A DNA stretch of 64,000 bases from Rhizobiaceae bacterium (GTDB taxonomy: Bacteria > Pseudomonadota > Alphaproteobacteria > Rhizobiales > Rhizobiaceae), in contig JAESUH010000217.1 of NCBI GenBank assembly GCA_016763155.1, forward strand, positions 35,845 through 99,844. The letters run 5' to 3'. Of this stretch, positions 1-9,783 are shown in pieces (position 1 is the stretch's first letter; each line of letters opens with the position of its first letter). A model generated the notes under the pieces. It saw only the letters and a program-made list of their open reading frames with translations. It made no database searches and was not told the DNA's origin. A program made the position numbers and the translations under genes.

Positions 1-145
1 CCTCAGCCCATGTCCAGCTTTGCCAGATGCCTTTATCCTTGTGGCGCATGGCCGTCAGGTCAGCAAAACGCGTGGAATTCAGCAGCATATATTGTGGCAG
101 CGTTACGGGCTCATTGCCCTCGATGAAATTGCCCTTTGATGGCAT
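1..145 (-). CDS. AMP-dependent synthetase / long-chain acyl-CoA ligase, N-terminal fragment running off the left edge
   Basis: Not in the ORF track. Minus strand from ATG at 145 reads MPSKGNFIEGNEPVTLPQYMLLNSTRFADLTAMRHKDKGIWQSWTWAE, which resembles the N-terminus of acyl-CoA synthetases. Confidence 0.7.
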   Translation of the reverse strand, partial: MPSKGNFIEGNEPVTLPQYMLLNSTRFADLTAMRHKDKGIWQSWTWAE

Positions 146-350
146 TTCCAAGTCCTCCCTCAAGGCCTCTTATTAATCCTTCCAGGTCCCCCAACCCGAT
201 ATAAAAGCCGCATCTTCGAATATTTTTCCGATTTGCGGATTCCTCACCTTTTACTGAACGTAAATCTTCACGATGAATCAACCCGTTAAATCGATTAGGT
301 AGCGAAATAAATTTGCATTATGGACCTGCAAAAATAAACCGACCTCAATT

Positions 351-1190
351 TTATTGATGTACGTCTTTGATTTTATTAGCGAAAAATATATTTACCAGTT
401 GCGCAGCAACCAGAGCTGCAATTACTTGCGGGCGCTTATCATTGGCCCCACCGGCACCTATCGGGCAGGTTAACTTTTCCAATAATTCTGGAATATGCCC
501 GTTTTTGAGAAATTGTCGGCGGAATGTCCCCAATTTGGTATCAGAGCCGATCATTCCAACAAAAGCTGCGTCCTGACGATGCAGGGCAGTCTCGGTGATT
601 AGAAAATCCTGGGCATGATCATGGGTAAGAATAATAAAGGCAGAATTCGACCTGGCTTGAGCAATTATGCTTTCTGGAATCGCCAAATGTTTGTGTTCAC
701 AACCTTCTTTCGCTCGGGGTAATTGCCGCAACTGGTCCAGTCGTGAATCGATAATGACTATATTAAGTGGCAAGAGTGAAAGCGCTTCAAGCAGTGCTTT
801 GCCCACATGTCCCGCACCAAAGATATAAACCGTTGGGGCCTCGCATTTTTCCTGATCTTGTAACCGTATTAGAGCCTCGGCAATTTTCTTGTTTTGCGCC
901 TGATTGATGTATTCAAATTCCAGTTCAACAAAGCCGCCACAGCATTGTCCAATTTCCGGCCCCAGAGGCAGACTAAGGATAGAGGAGGCGCTTGTATCAA
1001 ACAACAATTTCCGGGCATGTTGAATGGCAAGATGCTCCATCTCGCCGCCGCCAATGGTTTCAAAAATATCTGCATTACCCACCAACATCCAGGTTCCACC
1101 AGAACGGGGTGTGGAACCTTTGGCACTTGTTATTGTAACCTTGATCGAGGATGCATTAGCCTTCAAAAAAGCCTGTACCCCTTCAGCCAT
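351..1190 (-). CDS. xdhC: xanthine dehydrogenase accessory protein XdhC
   Basis: XdhC/CoxI-type protein (TIGGGEMEHLAIQHAR, VYIFGAGHVGKAL, FVGMIGSDTK), directly downstream of xdhB. Confidence 0.92.
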   Translation of the reverse strand: MAEGVQAFLKANASSIKVTITSAKGSTPRSGGTWMLVGNADIFETIGGGEMEHLAIQHARKLLFDTSASSILSLPLGPEIGQCCGGFVELEFEYINQAQNKKIAEALIRLQDQEKCEAPTVYIFGAGHVGKALLEALSLLPLNIVIIDSRLDQLRQLPRAKEGCEHKHLAIPESIIAQARSNSAFIILTHDHAQDFLITETALHRQDAAFVGMIGSDTKLGTFRRQFLKNGHIPELLEKLTCPIGAGGANDKRPQVIAALVAAQLVNIFFANKIKDVHQ

Positions 1191-3501
1191 TGGAGACTTG
1201 ATTTCTCATGCGCTCTACCGCCTTTAATATGCGCTCCGGCGTGGCGGGTGTATCAAGCTTGGGGCAGGTTTTATAATCAGCTACACTGGCCACAGCCATG
1301 GAAAGCGCCTCAAGAACGGACATCGCCAACATGAATGGTGGTTCGCCTACGGCTTTTGAACGACGAATGGTGCGCTCTTTATTTTGCGACCATTCTGCCA
1401 GTGTCACATTGAAAACCAATGGTCGATCTGAAGCCAATGGAATTTTATAGGTGGATGGTGCATGGGTGCGCAAGCGACCGTCATTATCCCACCAAAGCTC
1501 CTCGGTGGTGAGCCATCCCATGCCCTGAATAAAGCCACCTTCAACCTGCCCTTTATCAATGGCAGGGTTCAAAGATTTTCCCACATCGTGCAAAATATCT
1601 ACCCGGTCTACCTGATATTCTCCAGTGAGTGTATCAATGGCAACTTCGGAAACTGACGCACCGTAGGAGAAATAAAAGAACGGCCGACCCGTGCCCTTTT
1701 CCCTGTCCCAGTGAATTTTTGGCGTTTTATAAAACCCGGTAGCTGAAAGATGGATGCGGGCCATATAGGCCCGGTTCACCAAATCTGCGAAAGAAATTTT
1801 GTGCTGGCCGATATGCACTTCATTTCCAAAAAATTCTATTTGATCATTAGCGTTCCCAATTACTGCCTTTGCAAAATCGGTAAGCCGTTGCTTGATCTGC
1901 TCCACTGCATCAAGTGCAGCCATGGCATTCAAATCTGTGCCTGAGGAGGCCGCAGTTGCCGAAGTGTTTGGCACTTTGGATGTATTGGTAGCAGTGATTT
2001 TTATCCGGCTCATATCCACGCCGAAACCATCGGCCACAATCTGGGCAACTTTGGTATTTAGCCCCTGGCCCATTTCGGTACCGCCATGATTGATCTGGAT
2101 GGAACCATCCCGGTAAACATGGAGCAGGGCAGATGCCTGATTATACCAGGTGGCAGTGAAGGATATGCCGAACTTTACCGGCGTCAGGGCGATACCGCGC
2201 TTGATGATCTTGCTTGATTGATTGAATTTCAGAATTTCTTCGCGACGTTTTTGGTAGTCAGCGCTTTGTTCCAGCTCATCCACCAATCGGTGGATGATAT
2301 TATCTTCAACGATCTGATGATACGGCGTGACGCAACGCGCCACATCGTCATAAAAATTTGCCTTGCGGATTTCCAGCGGGTCTTTTCCCAACGCATAGGC
2401 AATTTCTTCAATTACCCGCTCGCCGGCAATCATACCTTGAGGACCACCGAACCCGCGAAAGGCGGTGTTGGAAACCGTATTGGTTTTCATCGGGCGAGAT
2501 TGCAGTTTTACGTTTGGAAGAAAATAGCAATTATCCACATGGAACAATGCCCGGTCGGTAACCGGACCTGACAAATCCGAGGAATAACCACAACGCGCTG
2601 CGAGAACCGCATCGAGTGCTGAAATTACACCGTTCTCATCAAAGCCAACTTCATATTGAGCAAGGAAATCATGGCGCTTTCCTGTGGCGATCATGTCGTC
2701 ATCACGGTCCGGTCGAATCTTGACTGCACGTCCATATTTCTTCGCTGCAAGTGCTGCAACAACTGCAAATGCATTGGACTGGGTTTCCTTGCCGCCAAAG
2801 CCACCACCCATACGACGAATATTCACCGTGACTGCGTTAGATGGCACATCCAGCACATGAGCGACCATGTGTTGAACTTCGCTTGGGTGCTGGGTGGAGG
2901 AATAAACGAGCACATCATCATCTTCACCGGGAATGACCATGGCTATATGGCCTTCCAGATAGAAGTGATCCTGTCCGCCAATTTCCATCTCGCCTTTGAT
3001 GTTGTGTTCAGCTTTGGAAAGTGCCGATTTGGCATCCCCATATTTCAAGGTCAACGGTTCTGTGACATGGGGGTAATCAGCTTCCATTGCTGATTTTACA
3101 TCAATCACCGGAGTTTGTTTATCATAGGTAATTTCAGCCAGCTTCGCGGCGCTGCGCGCTTCATCTCTCGTTTGGGCCAATACTGCAAATATCGGCTGAC
3201 CATAAAATTCGATTTTACCCTCGGAAAAAACCGGCTCATCATCGCGCCCGGTAGGGCTCACATCATTGACGCCTGGAATATCGGCTGCGGTGAGCACTGC
3301 GACCACTCCTTTTGCCTCAGCTACGGCCTCTAGTTTGATCTCCGTAATGGAGCCATTGGCAACTTCAGAAAGACCGAAATAAAGGTGCAACATTCCCGCA
3401 GGTTCTGGAATGTCATCGATATATTCTGCGCTGCCGGAAACGTGTTTATGGCCGGAATCGTGGGGAATGGAGGTGTGCACTGCGCCTTTGAATTCATTCA
3501 T
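1183..3501 (-). CDS. xdhB: xanthine dehydrogenase molybdopterin-binding subunit
   Basis: 772 aa; molybdopterin hydroxylase motifs (RRMGGGFGGKETQ, NTAFRGFGGPQGM, GGTEMGQGLNTK, VGEPPFMLA). Confidence 0.95.
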   Translation of the reverse strand: MNEFKGAVHTSIPHDSGHKHVSGSAEYIDDIPEPAGMLHLYFGLSEVANGSITEIKLEAVAEAKGVVAVLTAADIPGVNDVSPTGRDDEPVFSEGKIEFYGQPIFAVLAQTRDEARSAAKLAEITYDKQTPVIDVKSAMEADYPHVTEPLTLKYGDAKSALSKAEHNIKGEMEIGGQDHFYLEGHIAMVIPGEDDDVLVYSSTQHPSEVQHMVAHVLDVPSNAVTVNIRRMGGGFGGKETQSNAFAVVAALAAKKYGRAVKIRPDRDDDMIATGKRHDFLAQYEVGFDENGVISALDAVLAARCGYSSDLSGPVTDRALFHVDNCYFLPNVKLQSRPMKTNTVSNTAFRGFGGPQGMIAGERVIEEIAYALGKDPLEIRKANFYDDVARCVTPYHQIVEDNIIHRLVDELEQSADYQKRREEILKFNQSSKIIKRGIALTPVKFGISFTATWYNQASALLHVYRDGSIQINHGGTEMGQGLNTKVAQIVADGFGVDMSRIKITATNTSKVPNTSATAASSGTDLNAMAALDAVEQIKQRLTDFAKAVIGNANDQIEFFGNEVHIGQHKISFADLVNRAYMARIHLSATGFYKTPKIHWDREKGTGRPFFYFSYGASVSEVAIDTLTGEYQVDRVDILHDVGKSLNPAIDKGQVEGGFIQGMGWLTTEELWWDNDGRLRTHAPSTYKIPLASDRPLVFNVTLAEWSQNKERTIRRSKAVGEPPFMLAMSVLEALSMAVASVADYKTCPKLDTPATPERILKAVERMRNQVSNG

Positions 3502-4976
3502 TACGCAACTCCTTCCATATGGGTTGGATGGCTGCGGGAAAGCTGTGCCACCTCACCCGTAGTCTCAAGATAAAAACGACGGAGCAGATTTTTTGCAACA
3601 TTCATGCGGTATTCAGCCGAGGCACGCCAATCACCCAATGGGGTGTAGTCATTTTCAAATGATGCCAAGGCATTTTCAATTGTTGCCTCATTCCATTCGC
3701 TTCCCAACAGAGCCTGTTCAACACTGGATGCGCGCAGAGGTGTGGCCGCCATACCACCAAAAGCGATGCGGCAGGTTTCTACCTTACCCTCTCCATCCAG
3801 TGAAATTTTGAAAGCACCACAAAGGGCAGAGATATCTTCGTCGCGGCGTTTTGAAATTTTGTAGACTTCAAATTTTTCACCGTCCTGAAGAGCCGGAACA
3901 AACAAGGATTGAACAAATTCGCCCGGCTGCAAATTCTGTTTGCCATAGGCAATGAAAAAATCTTCCAGCGGAAGGTCGCGGGTTTCGTTTCCCTTGCGAA
4001 GGGTCAATTTTGCATCAAGGGCAATGAAGGCTGGAGGCAAATCGCCGATTGGAGAGCCATTGGCAATGTTGCCGCCAATCGTTCCCATATTGCGCACCTG
4101 CTCGCCACCAATACGATTCCAGAAATTACTAAGGGCTGGAAATGTTTTAGTCACTGCTTCAAAGGCCGTGGTGTAGGGCAGGCAAGCTCCCAATACCACT
4201 CCCTCAGGCGTGACGGAGATTTCGGCCAACTCATCCAGATGGGCAATGAATATTGCAGGCGCGATATCATGAAAATGTTTGGTCACCCAAAGGCCCACAT
4301 CGGTAGAACCGGCGATGATGGTTGCATCAGGTTTTTGCTGTAGTAAGTCGGCAAAATCATCCAGATTTGCGGGAATGGAGAAGCTATCTGTTTCCACCCG
4401 GCTGCCATCATTCCAGCCCTGCAAAATGTCGGTAATTTCTGATGGAGCAAGTAACGCATCTTCATTCATGGCATTGCTGGCAGCGACTTCAAGGGCGGCG
4501 TTTATGATAGGTTCATAACCGGTACAGCGACAGAGGTTTCCCTGTAGTGCTTTTTCAATTTCGAACACATCCGGATTGGGGTTCGACAAAAACAAACCAT
4601 AGAGCGACATGACAAAACCCGGCGTACAAAAGCCACATTGGGAACCATGGTTTGTGACCATTGCTTGTTGAATTGGATGGAGCGCGCCACCCTTCCCTGT
4701 CAGATGTTCCACGCTCACCACATGACAATTATCGAGTGACCCAATAAAACGGATACATGCGTTGATCGCCATATAGCGCAACTTGCCCGCAATGAGCTTA
4801 CCCACCAACACCGTACAAGCGCCACAATCACCCTCGGCGCAGCCTTCTTTCGTGCCTGTAAGGTTTTTTTCCAGACGCAAAAAATCAAGTAATGTTTTAT
4901 CAGCGCCTACATTATTCAGGCTAATTTTTTTATCGTTGAGAACAAATCTGATTTCAGTTCGAGATTTCAATATCAT
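3501..4976 (-). CDS. xdhA: xanthine dehydrogenase small subunit (2Fe-2S and FAD domains)
   Basis: 491 aa; KEGCAEGDCGACTVLVG, CGFCTPGFVMSLYGL, GNLCRCTGYEPI and an FAD-binding domain (RNMGTIGGNIANGSPIGD). Confidence 0.95.
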   Translation of the reverse strand: MILKSRTEIRFVLNDKKISLNNVGADKTLLDFLRLEKNLTGTKEGCAEGDCGACTVLVGKLIAGKLRYMAINACIRFIGSLDNCHVVSVEHLTGKGGALHPIQQAMVTNHGSQCGFCTPGFVMSLYGLFLSNPNPDVFEIEKALQGNLCRCTGYEPIINAALEVAASNAMNEDALLAPSEITDILQGWNDGSRVETDSFSIPANLDDFADLLQQKPDATIIAGSTDVGLWVTKHFHDIAPAIFIAHLDELAEISVTPEGVVLGACLPYTTAFEAVTKTFPALSNFWNRIGGEQVRNMGTIGGNIANGSPIGDLPPAFIALDAKLTLRKGNETRDLPLEDFFIAYGKQNLQPGEFVQSLFVPALQDGEKFEVYKISKRRDEDISALCGAFKISLDGEGKVETCRIAFGGMAATPLRASSVEQALLGSEWNEATIENALASFENDYTPLGDWRASAEYRMNVAKNLLRRFYLETTGEVAQLSRSHPTHMEGVA

Positions 4977-5107
4977 AGGCCTTCTTTGCTAAGCGTGTCC
5001 TGTGCCCATGTTCCCTTATTCTTGCAGTCTGGTCAAACCGAATTATTGCACTCATAAGGTGAGTTAATGTATGTAGACAGTGGTTGTTTTTTAACGAGGT
5101 TTTTTTG

Positions 5108-6325
5108 ATGGGTCAGCAGGTAATTATTGTGGGTGCAGGACAGGCGGCCTGTTCGATGGCGGCGAAACTTCGTGAGTTGGATAGCGATGCTAAAATCACC
5201 ATTATTGGGGAAGAATCCCATCTGCCTTATCAAAGGCCTCCTCTATCAAAAAAGTATGCCACTGGCGAAATGGACCTTGATAGTTTGATGCTGCGTCCTG
5301 CGGATTGGTATGAGGTAAATGACATCCAATGCATTACTGGTTTACGCGTCGAAAGCATTGATACCAATGCCAAATCAATATTGTTGAGCGATGGAAAATC
5401 GCTCAACTATGACAAGCTGGCGCTGACCACCGGCTCGCGCCCGCGGGCTTTGCCTGCCTCTATAGGCGGTGAACTTGATGGCGTTTACGTCGTTCGCGGG
5501 ATTGATCATGTGGATAGTTTCGCTTCCGAAATGGTAGAAGGCAGAAGTGCCCTTGTGATAGGCGGCGGATATATCGGGCTTGAAGCTGCGGCGGTATTAG
5601 CCCGCAAGGGATTGAAAGTTCGGGTGGTTGAGATGTCTGATCGCATCCTGCAACGGGTGGCCTGTAGTGCTACCTCCGATTTTTTCCGTGCCCTACATAG
5701 TGGCCATGAGGTAGAAATTAGTGAGAATCTTGGGCTGGCTCGTTTGATCGAGAAAGATGGCCGTGTCTGCGGTGCTGAATTTTCCGACGGCAGTTCTGGT
5801 GAATATGATTTTGTGCTGGTTGGCATCGGTGTTTTGGCTAATTCAGAACTTGCCGAAGAGGCAGGTATCGCATGTGATAATGGGATCACTGTGAATGGGT
5901 TTGGGCAAACGAGTAATTCAGATATTTATGCCGCCGGTGACTGCGCAAAATTTGAATATAAGAGCCAGTTTATCCGCCTTGAATCTGTGCAAAATGCCAT
6001 TGATCAGGCTGAATGTGCCGCGAAAAATATAGCGGGTGTGGAAACTGATTATCACCCGCATCCATGGTTCTGGTCAGATCAATATGATGTGAAACTACAA
6101 ATCGCAGGATTGAACCTTGGCTATGATCAAGTGGTTCTGCGCCCCGGGGCAAGGGAGGGAACCCAGTCCATTTGGTATTTTGATCAGGGCAAGTTTATTT
6201 CTGTTGATGCCATGAATGATCCACGATCTTTCATGGTTGGGAAAAGGCTGTTGGAAAAGGGATTACCAATTACGCCGGAGCAGGCTGGAGATGTTGATCT
6301 CGAACTCAAGACCTTGATGAAATAA
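5108..6325 (+). CDS. FAD-dependent oxidoreductase, ferredoxin/rhodocoxin/putidaredoxin reductase-like
   Basis: GxGxxG dinucleotide-binding motifs (IIVGAGQAACSMA; ALVIGGGYIGLEAAAVL), IYAAGDCA. Start set at the internal ATG (MGQQVIIVGAGQ) of ORF 5084..6325. Confidence 0.85.
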   Translation: MGQQVIIVGAGQAACSMAAKLRELDSDAKITIIGEESHLPYQRPPLSKKYATGEMDLDSLMLRPADWYEVNDIQCITGLRVESIDTNAKSILLSDGKSLNYDKLALTTGSRPRALPASIGGELDGVYVVRGIDHVDSFASEMVEGRSALVIGGGYIGLEAAAVLARKGLKVRVVEMSDRILQRVACSATSDFFRALHSGHEVEISENLGLARLIEKDGRVCGAEFSDGSSGEYDFVLVGIGVLANSELAEEAGIACDNGITVNGFGQTSNSDIYAAGDCAKFEYKSQFIRLESVQNAIDQAECAAKNIAGVETDYHPHPWFWSDQYDVKLQIAGLNLGYDQVVLRPGAREGTQSIWYFDQGKFISVDAMNDPRSFMVGKRLLEKGLPITPEQAGDVDLELKTLMK

Positions 6326-6400
6326 CCCGCAATATCATTGCGCCATCCCTCTCTATTCTCGGCACAGCTGATCCATCGAATTTGATGAATACTCCAATGG

Positions 6401-6432
6401 CATGGATTCCTGTGACAAGCACAGGAATGACG
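6401..6432 (+). repeat. intergenic palindromic repeat copy R1 (CATGGATTCCTGTGACAAGCACAGGAATGACG)
   Basis: Perfect 8-bp stem TTCCTGTG/CACAGGAA with loop ACAAG; near-identical copies at 6618, 12533, 12618, 35841 and 35926. Confidence 0.85.
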
Positions 6433-6617
6433 TGGAGTTGGGGAGCCAGCAAGAATGGCACGGTAGCCAGAGTGCTGTGCGCTTGCGATCCATAAACGAC
6501 GCGATCTCCCTGACTTCTGGCGGCACTTCGGTGAATGGTGATAAGGATTATTCTGTTACGCAATTAAAATATGGTTGGCACTAGATGGAAACGAGGGTGG
6601 GTTTGATCTCTCTCCAA

Positions 6618-6648
6618 CGTCATCCCTGTGCTTGTCACAGGGATCCAT
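6618..6648 (-). repeat. intergenic palindromic repeat copy R2 (inverted relative to R1)
   Basis: CGTCATCCCTGTGCTTGTCACAGGGATCCAT; stem TCCCTGTG/CACAGGGA. Confidence 0.85.
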
Positions 6649-6698
6649 TCTCGGCACAGTTGGTATTATCGAATTGGACAAGGTGAACTGCATTTAAC

Positions 6699-6725
6699 AA
6701 AAAGGGCGACCCGTGGGCCGCCCTC
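6699..6725 (-). terminator. Rho-independent terminator for the ABC substrate-binding protein gene
   Basis: Minus strand GAGGGCGGCCCACGGGTCGCCCTTTTT: GC-rich hairpin followed by T run, 26 nt past the stop of CDS 6751..7743. Confidence 0.65.
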
Positions 6726-6750
6726 TTCAAAAATTATCTGAAAAACCAGA

Positions 6751-7743
6751 TTACATTTTCAATGCTTTATCAGTGATTGCATGAGTCCATGCACCTTCAG
6801 GTGCTTTGGAAATCACAGGATCTGAACCAGCTGAAAGCAGTGTTTTCACAGTACGCTCATAATCAGCTACATCGAGTGCGCCATTTGAACCGGCAGTCAA
6901 TTTAGCAATTTCGCGCATCATGCGTCTTTGATGTTTGGCAGTTTGAGCGCCGGAAGCATCGTTTTCCAGAATGATATCAGCTGCACCATCTGGATTTTCT
7001 TCAGCCCATTTCCAACCTTTCATGGAAGCGCGCACGAAGCGAACCAGTTTATCAACCATGACAGGGTCTTTCAGGCTGGCTTCGTTGACATACATGCCAT
7101 CTTCCAGCGTGGAAACGCCCTGTTCTTCATATTTGAACACGATCAGTTCGTCTGGGCTAAGGCCCGCATCAATGATCTGCCAATATTCATTATAGGTCAT
7201 GGTAGAAACGCAATCGGCCTGTTTTTGCAGGATTGGATCAACGTTGAAACCCTGTTTCAATACGGTTACGCCATCTGGACCACCTTCGGTTTTAAGACCG
7301 AGTTTGCTCATCCATGACAGGAACGGATATTCATTGCCGAAGAACCAAACACCAAGAGTTTTACCCTTGAAATCTGCAGGAGATGCAATGCCTGAATCCT
7401 TGCGGCAGGTCAGCATCATGCCAGAGCTTTTGAAAGGCTGGGCAATGTTTACCAAAGGCAGGCCTTTTTCGCGAGTTGCCAATGCAGAAGGCATCCAGTC
7501 AAGAACGACGTCAGCGCCGCCACCAGCAAGAACCTGAGCCGGAGCAATATCTGGTCCGCCCGGTTTGATTTCAACGTCGAGATTTTCAGCGTCGTAAAAA
7601 CCTTTATCCTTGGCCACATAGTAACCGGCAAATTGTGCCTGGGTTACCCATTTAAGCTGCAATGTCAGCTTATCGGCAGCAAGTGCATATGACGCGCTCA
7701 GCGCCATAGCACCCGCCATCAATAGAGTTGTAATTTTTTTCAT
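6751..7743 (-). CDS. ABC transporter substrate-binding protein, NMT1/THI5-like (putative pyrimidine or related nucleobase-derivative uptake)
   Basis: Signal peptide; KLTLQLKWVTQAQFAGYYVAKDKGFYDAENLDVEIKPGGPDIAPAQVLAGGGADVVLDWM is typical of NMT1/THI5-like proteins. Clustered with pyrimidine catabolism genes. Confidence 0.85.
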   Translation of the reverse strand: MKKITTLLMAGAMALSASYALAADKLTLQLKWVTQAQFAGYYVAKDKGFYDAENLDVEIKPGGPDIAPAQVLAGGGADVVLDWMPSALATREKGLPLVNIAQPFKSSGMMLTCRKDSGIASPADFKGKTLGVWFFGNEYPFLSWMSKLGLKTEGGPDGVTVLKQGFNVDPILQKQADCVSTMTYNEYWQIIDAGLSPDELIVFKYEEQGVSTLEDGMYVNEASLKDPVMVDKLVRFVRASMKGWKWAEENPDGAADIILENDASGAQTAKHQRRMMREIAKLTAGSNGALDVADYERTVKTLLSAGSDPVISKAPEGAWTHAITDKALKM

Positions 7744-7780
7744 TTGTTTTCCCTTTTTTGTTTTTATTGTAATTCAGTGC

Positions 7781-8908
7781 TTATCCTGCACGTATTGACG
7801 GGTGCCAGAAGGTGACAGCCCTTTCTGTGAGTGCGATTATTCCATAAAATGTAGAGCCTGCCAACGCCGCCATAGCAATTTCTGCCCACACCATGTCGAT
7901 ATTCATTCGGCCCACTTCGGTGGAAATTCTAAAGCCCATGCCGACAGTCGGAGTGCCGAAAAATTCGGCCACGATGCCTCCGATCAGAGCCAATGTAGAA
8001 TTGATTTTTAGCGCATTGAAAATGAAGGGTGCGGCCACTGGCAAGCGCAGTTTAAACAATGTTTGCCAATAGCCCGCCGCATAGGTACGCATCAAATCCT
8101 GCTGCATGTTCGTTGCCACAGTCAGGCCGGTAAGCGTGTTCACCAGCATTGGGAAAAACGTCATGATGACGATCACCGCAGCTTTGGATTCCCAGTCAAA
8201 GCCAAACCACATCACCATGATTGGTGCCATGCCGACAATTGGCAGGGCCGCAACAAAATTGCCAACCGGCAACAAGCCGCGCTGCAGGAATGGGCTGCGA
8301 TCAATGGCGATTGCTGCCAAAAACGCGCTGCCGCAACCCATCACATATCCGCTGAGGACTGCCTTCAAAATTGTTTGTTGAAAGTCTGCCCAAAGGATGG
8401 AAAGCGAAGTGGTGATTTTTACCCAGACCATGCTTGGAGGCGGCAACAGAACGAAGGGTACATTAGCGCCGCGCGTAATTGCTTCCCACAAAACTAAAAT
8501 CCAGATGCCAAAAAAGACTGGTGTTATCAACCCAATCAGGCGGGTCAAGAAGACGTTCAAACCAGTCACATTGGAGAGGCGCTCAATGTATAGCCAGCCA
8601 AAGGCCCAGGCCGCAACAAGCAGCATCCAAAACCCGAAACTGGCTTTATCAATGCCGTTCAAAATGACCATGATGCCCCAAATGCCAAGCACTGACATGA
8701 TGCCATCAAAGGCAATCGAGAATTTGAGCTTGAAGCGGATAATTGTTGCAAGCCCTGCCAAAGCAAAGGTCATTGCAATGGGGTGGGAGAGGGTTGAAAC
8801 CGTGGTTTCACCTATCATTGCCAAGGGAGAAAGAAGGGCTGCAAGAGAAGCACCAATTGCAATCAATGCCAGAACTTTCTGCAAACTACTCATGGTTCCA
8901 AATTTCAT
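7781..8908 (-). CDS. ABC transporter permease (BPD_transp_1, ThiX/SsuC-like)
   Basis: 375 aa, multiple TM segments, inner-membrane permease motif near AAGYWQTLFKLRLPVAAPFIFNALK. Confidence 0.85.
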   Translation of the reverse strand: MKFGTMSSLQKVLALIAIGASLAALLSPLAMIGETTVSTLSHPIAMTFALAGLATIIRFKLKFSIAFDGIMSVLGIWGIMVILNGIDKASFGFWMLLVAAWAFGWLYIERLSNVTGLNVFLTRLIGLITPVFFGIWILVLWEAITRGANVPFVLLPPPSMVWVKITTSLSILWADFQQTILKAVLSGYVMGCGSAFLAAIAIDRSPFLQRGLLPVGNFVAALPIVGMAPIMVMWFGFDWESKAAVIVIMTFFPMLVNTLTGLTVATNMQQDLMRTYAAGYWQTLFKLRLPVAAPFIFNALKINSTLALIGGIVAEFFGTPTVGMGFRISTEVGRMNIDMVWAEIAMAALAGSTFYGIIALTERAVTFWHPSIRAG

Positions 8909-9783
8909 TGGCTCATCCCCATACGTTTGAGAACGACATTATTTGCAACTCCCACCAGCATCACCAACACGGCGGCAAGTACGGCCGCTGAAATCAGTGC
9001 CGACCAAATTTGGATGGTCTGGCCGTAATAGGAACCGGCAAGAAGTCTAGCGCCAAGACCGGCAATGGCGCCCGTTGGCAACTCGCCAACGATGGCACCG
9101 ACCAGCGAAATTGCCACGGCGACCTTCATGGAAGTGAACAAAAATGGCACTGAGTTGGGCCAGCGCAATTTCCAAAATGTCTGGGCCGCGCTGGCATTAT
9201 ACGTATGCATCAAATCGAGCTGTTGTTGATCAGGGCTGCGCAAGCCCTTGACCATGCCAACAGCAATCGGGAAAAAACTGAGATAGGTGGAAATCAACGC
9301 TTTTGGCAGCAGGCCTGAAACGCCGATGGCGTTTAGCACCACAATCACCATGGGCGCGATCGCCAATATGGGGATGGTCTGGCTGGTGATAATCCACGGC
9401 ATGAGACTCTTATCCAACGCCTTATTATGGACGATGAGTACTGCGAGCGTGATGCCGAGAATTGTACCGAACAGAAAGCCAAGCAGGGTCGCTGAGAGCG
9501 TGATCCAGCCATGATAAATCAGGCTGCGCTTGGAGGTGATGTTTTTGTTTACCGTGGTTTGCCAGATTTCAACCACCACCTGATGCACCGCTGGTAGAAC
9601 CGGGCGGTCTTGCTTCATTGTATCAGTGATAAGCTGGGAATAGGTCCAGTCCGTACCTGCTTTTTCATAACGATCTAACTGCCACGGGGTGTTCAGATAG
9701 ACGGTAAAACAATACCAGATTGCGATGAGTACCGAGACAACCACAACAACTGGAGCAATTTTTCCTTCGAGCAATTTATTCAT
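8905..9783 (-). CDS. ABC transporter permease (second subunit)
   Basis: Start reset to MNKLLEGKIAPVVVVVSVL (internal Met of ORF 8905..9891), overlapping the end of the upstream ATPase gene; permease motif NASAAQTFWKLRWPNSVPFLFTSMK. Confidence 0.85.
   Translation of the reverse strand: MNKLLEGKIAPVVVVVSVLIAIWYCFTVYLNTPWQLDRYEKAGTDWTYSQLITDTMKQDRPVLPAVHQVVVEIWQTTVNKNITSKRSLIYHGWITLSATLLGFLFGTILGITLAVLIVHNKALDKSLMPWIITSQTIPILAIAPMVIVVLNAIGVSGLLPKALISTYLSFFPIAVGMVKGLRSPDQQQLDLMHTYNASAAQTFWKLRWPNSVPFLFTSMKVAVAISLVGAIVGELPTGAIAGLGARLLAGSYYGQTIQIWSALISAAVLAAVLVMLVGVANNVVLKRMGMSQ

Noticed and set aside
2656-3093. Long plus-strand ORFs antisense to xdhB/xdhA (e.g. 2656..3093, 2218..2571, 3909..4343)
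   Set aside because: They lie fully opposite strongly conserved genes and have no recognisable protein features; explained as codon-bias shadows.
5030-5036. TGGTCAA half-site upstream of the ferredoxin reductase-like gene
   Set aside because: No matching inverted half at the correct spacing, so not called as a RutR operator for xdhABC.
6402-6584. ORF starting MDSCDKHRND (also at 12619..12825)
   Set aside because: Both ORFs start inside the intergenic hairpin repeat and share only the translated repeat (MDSCDKHRND); they are not genes.
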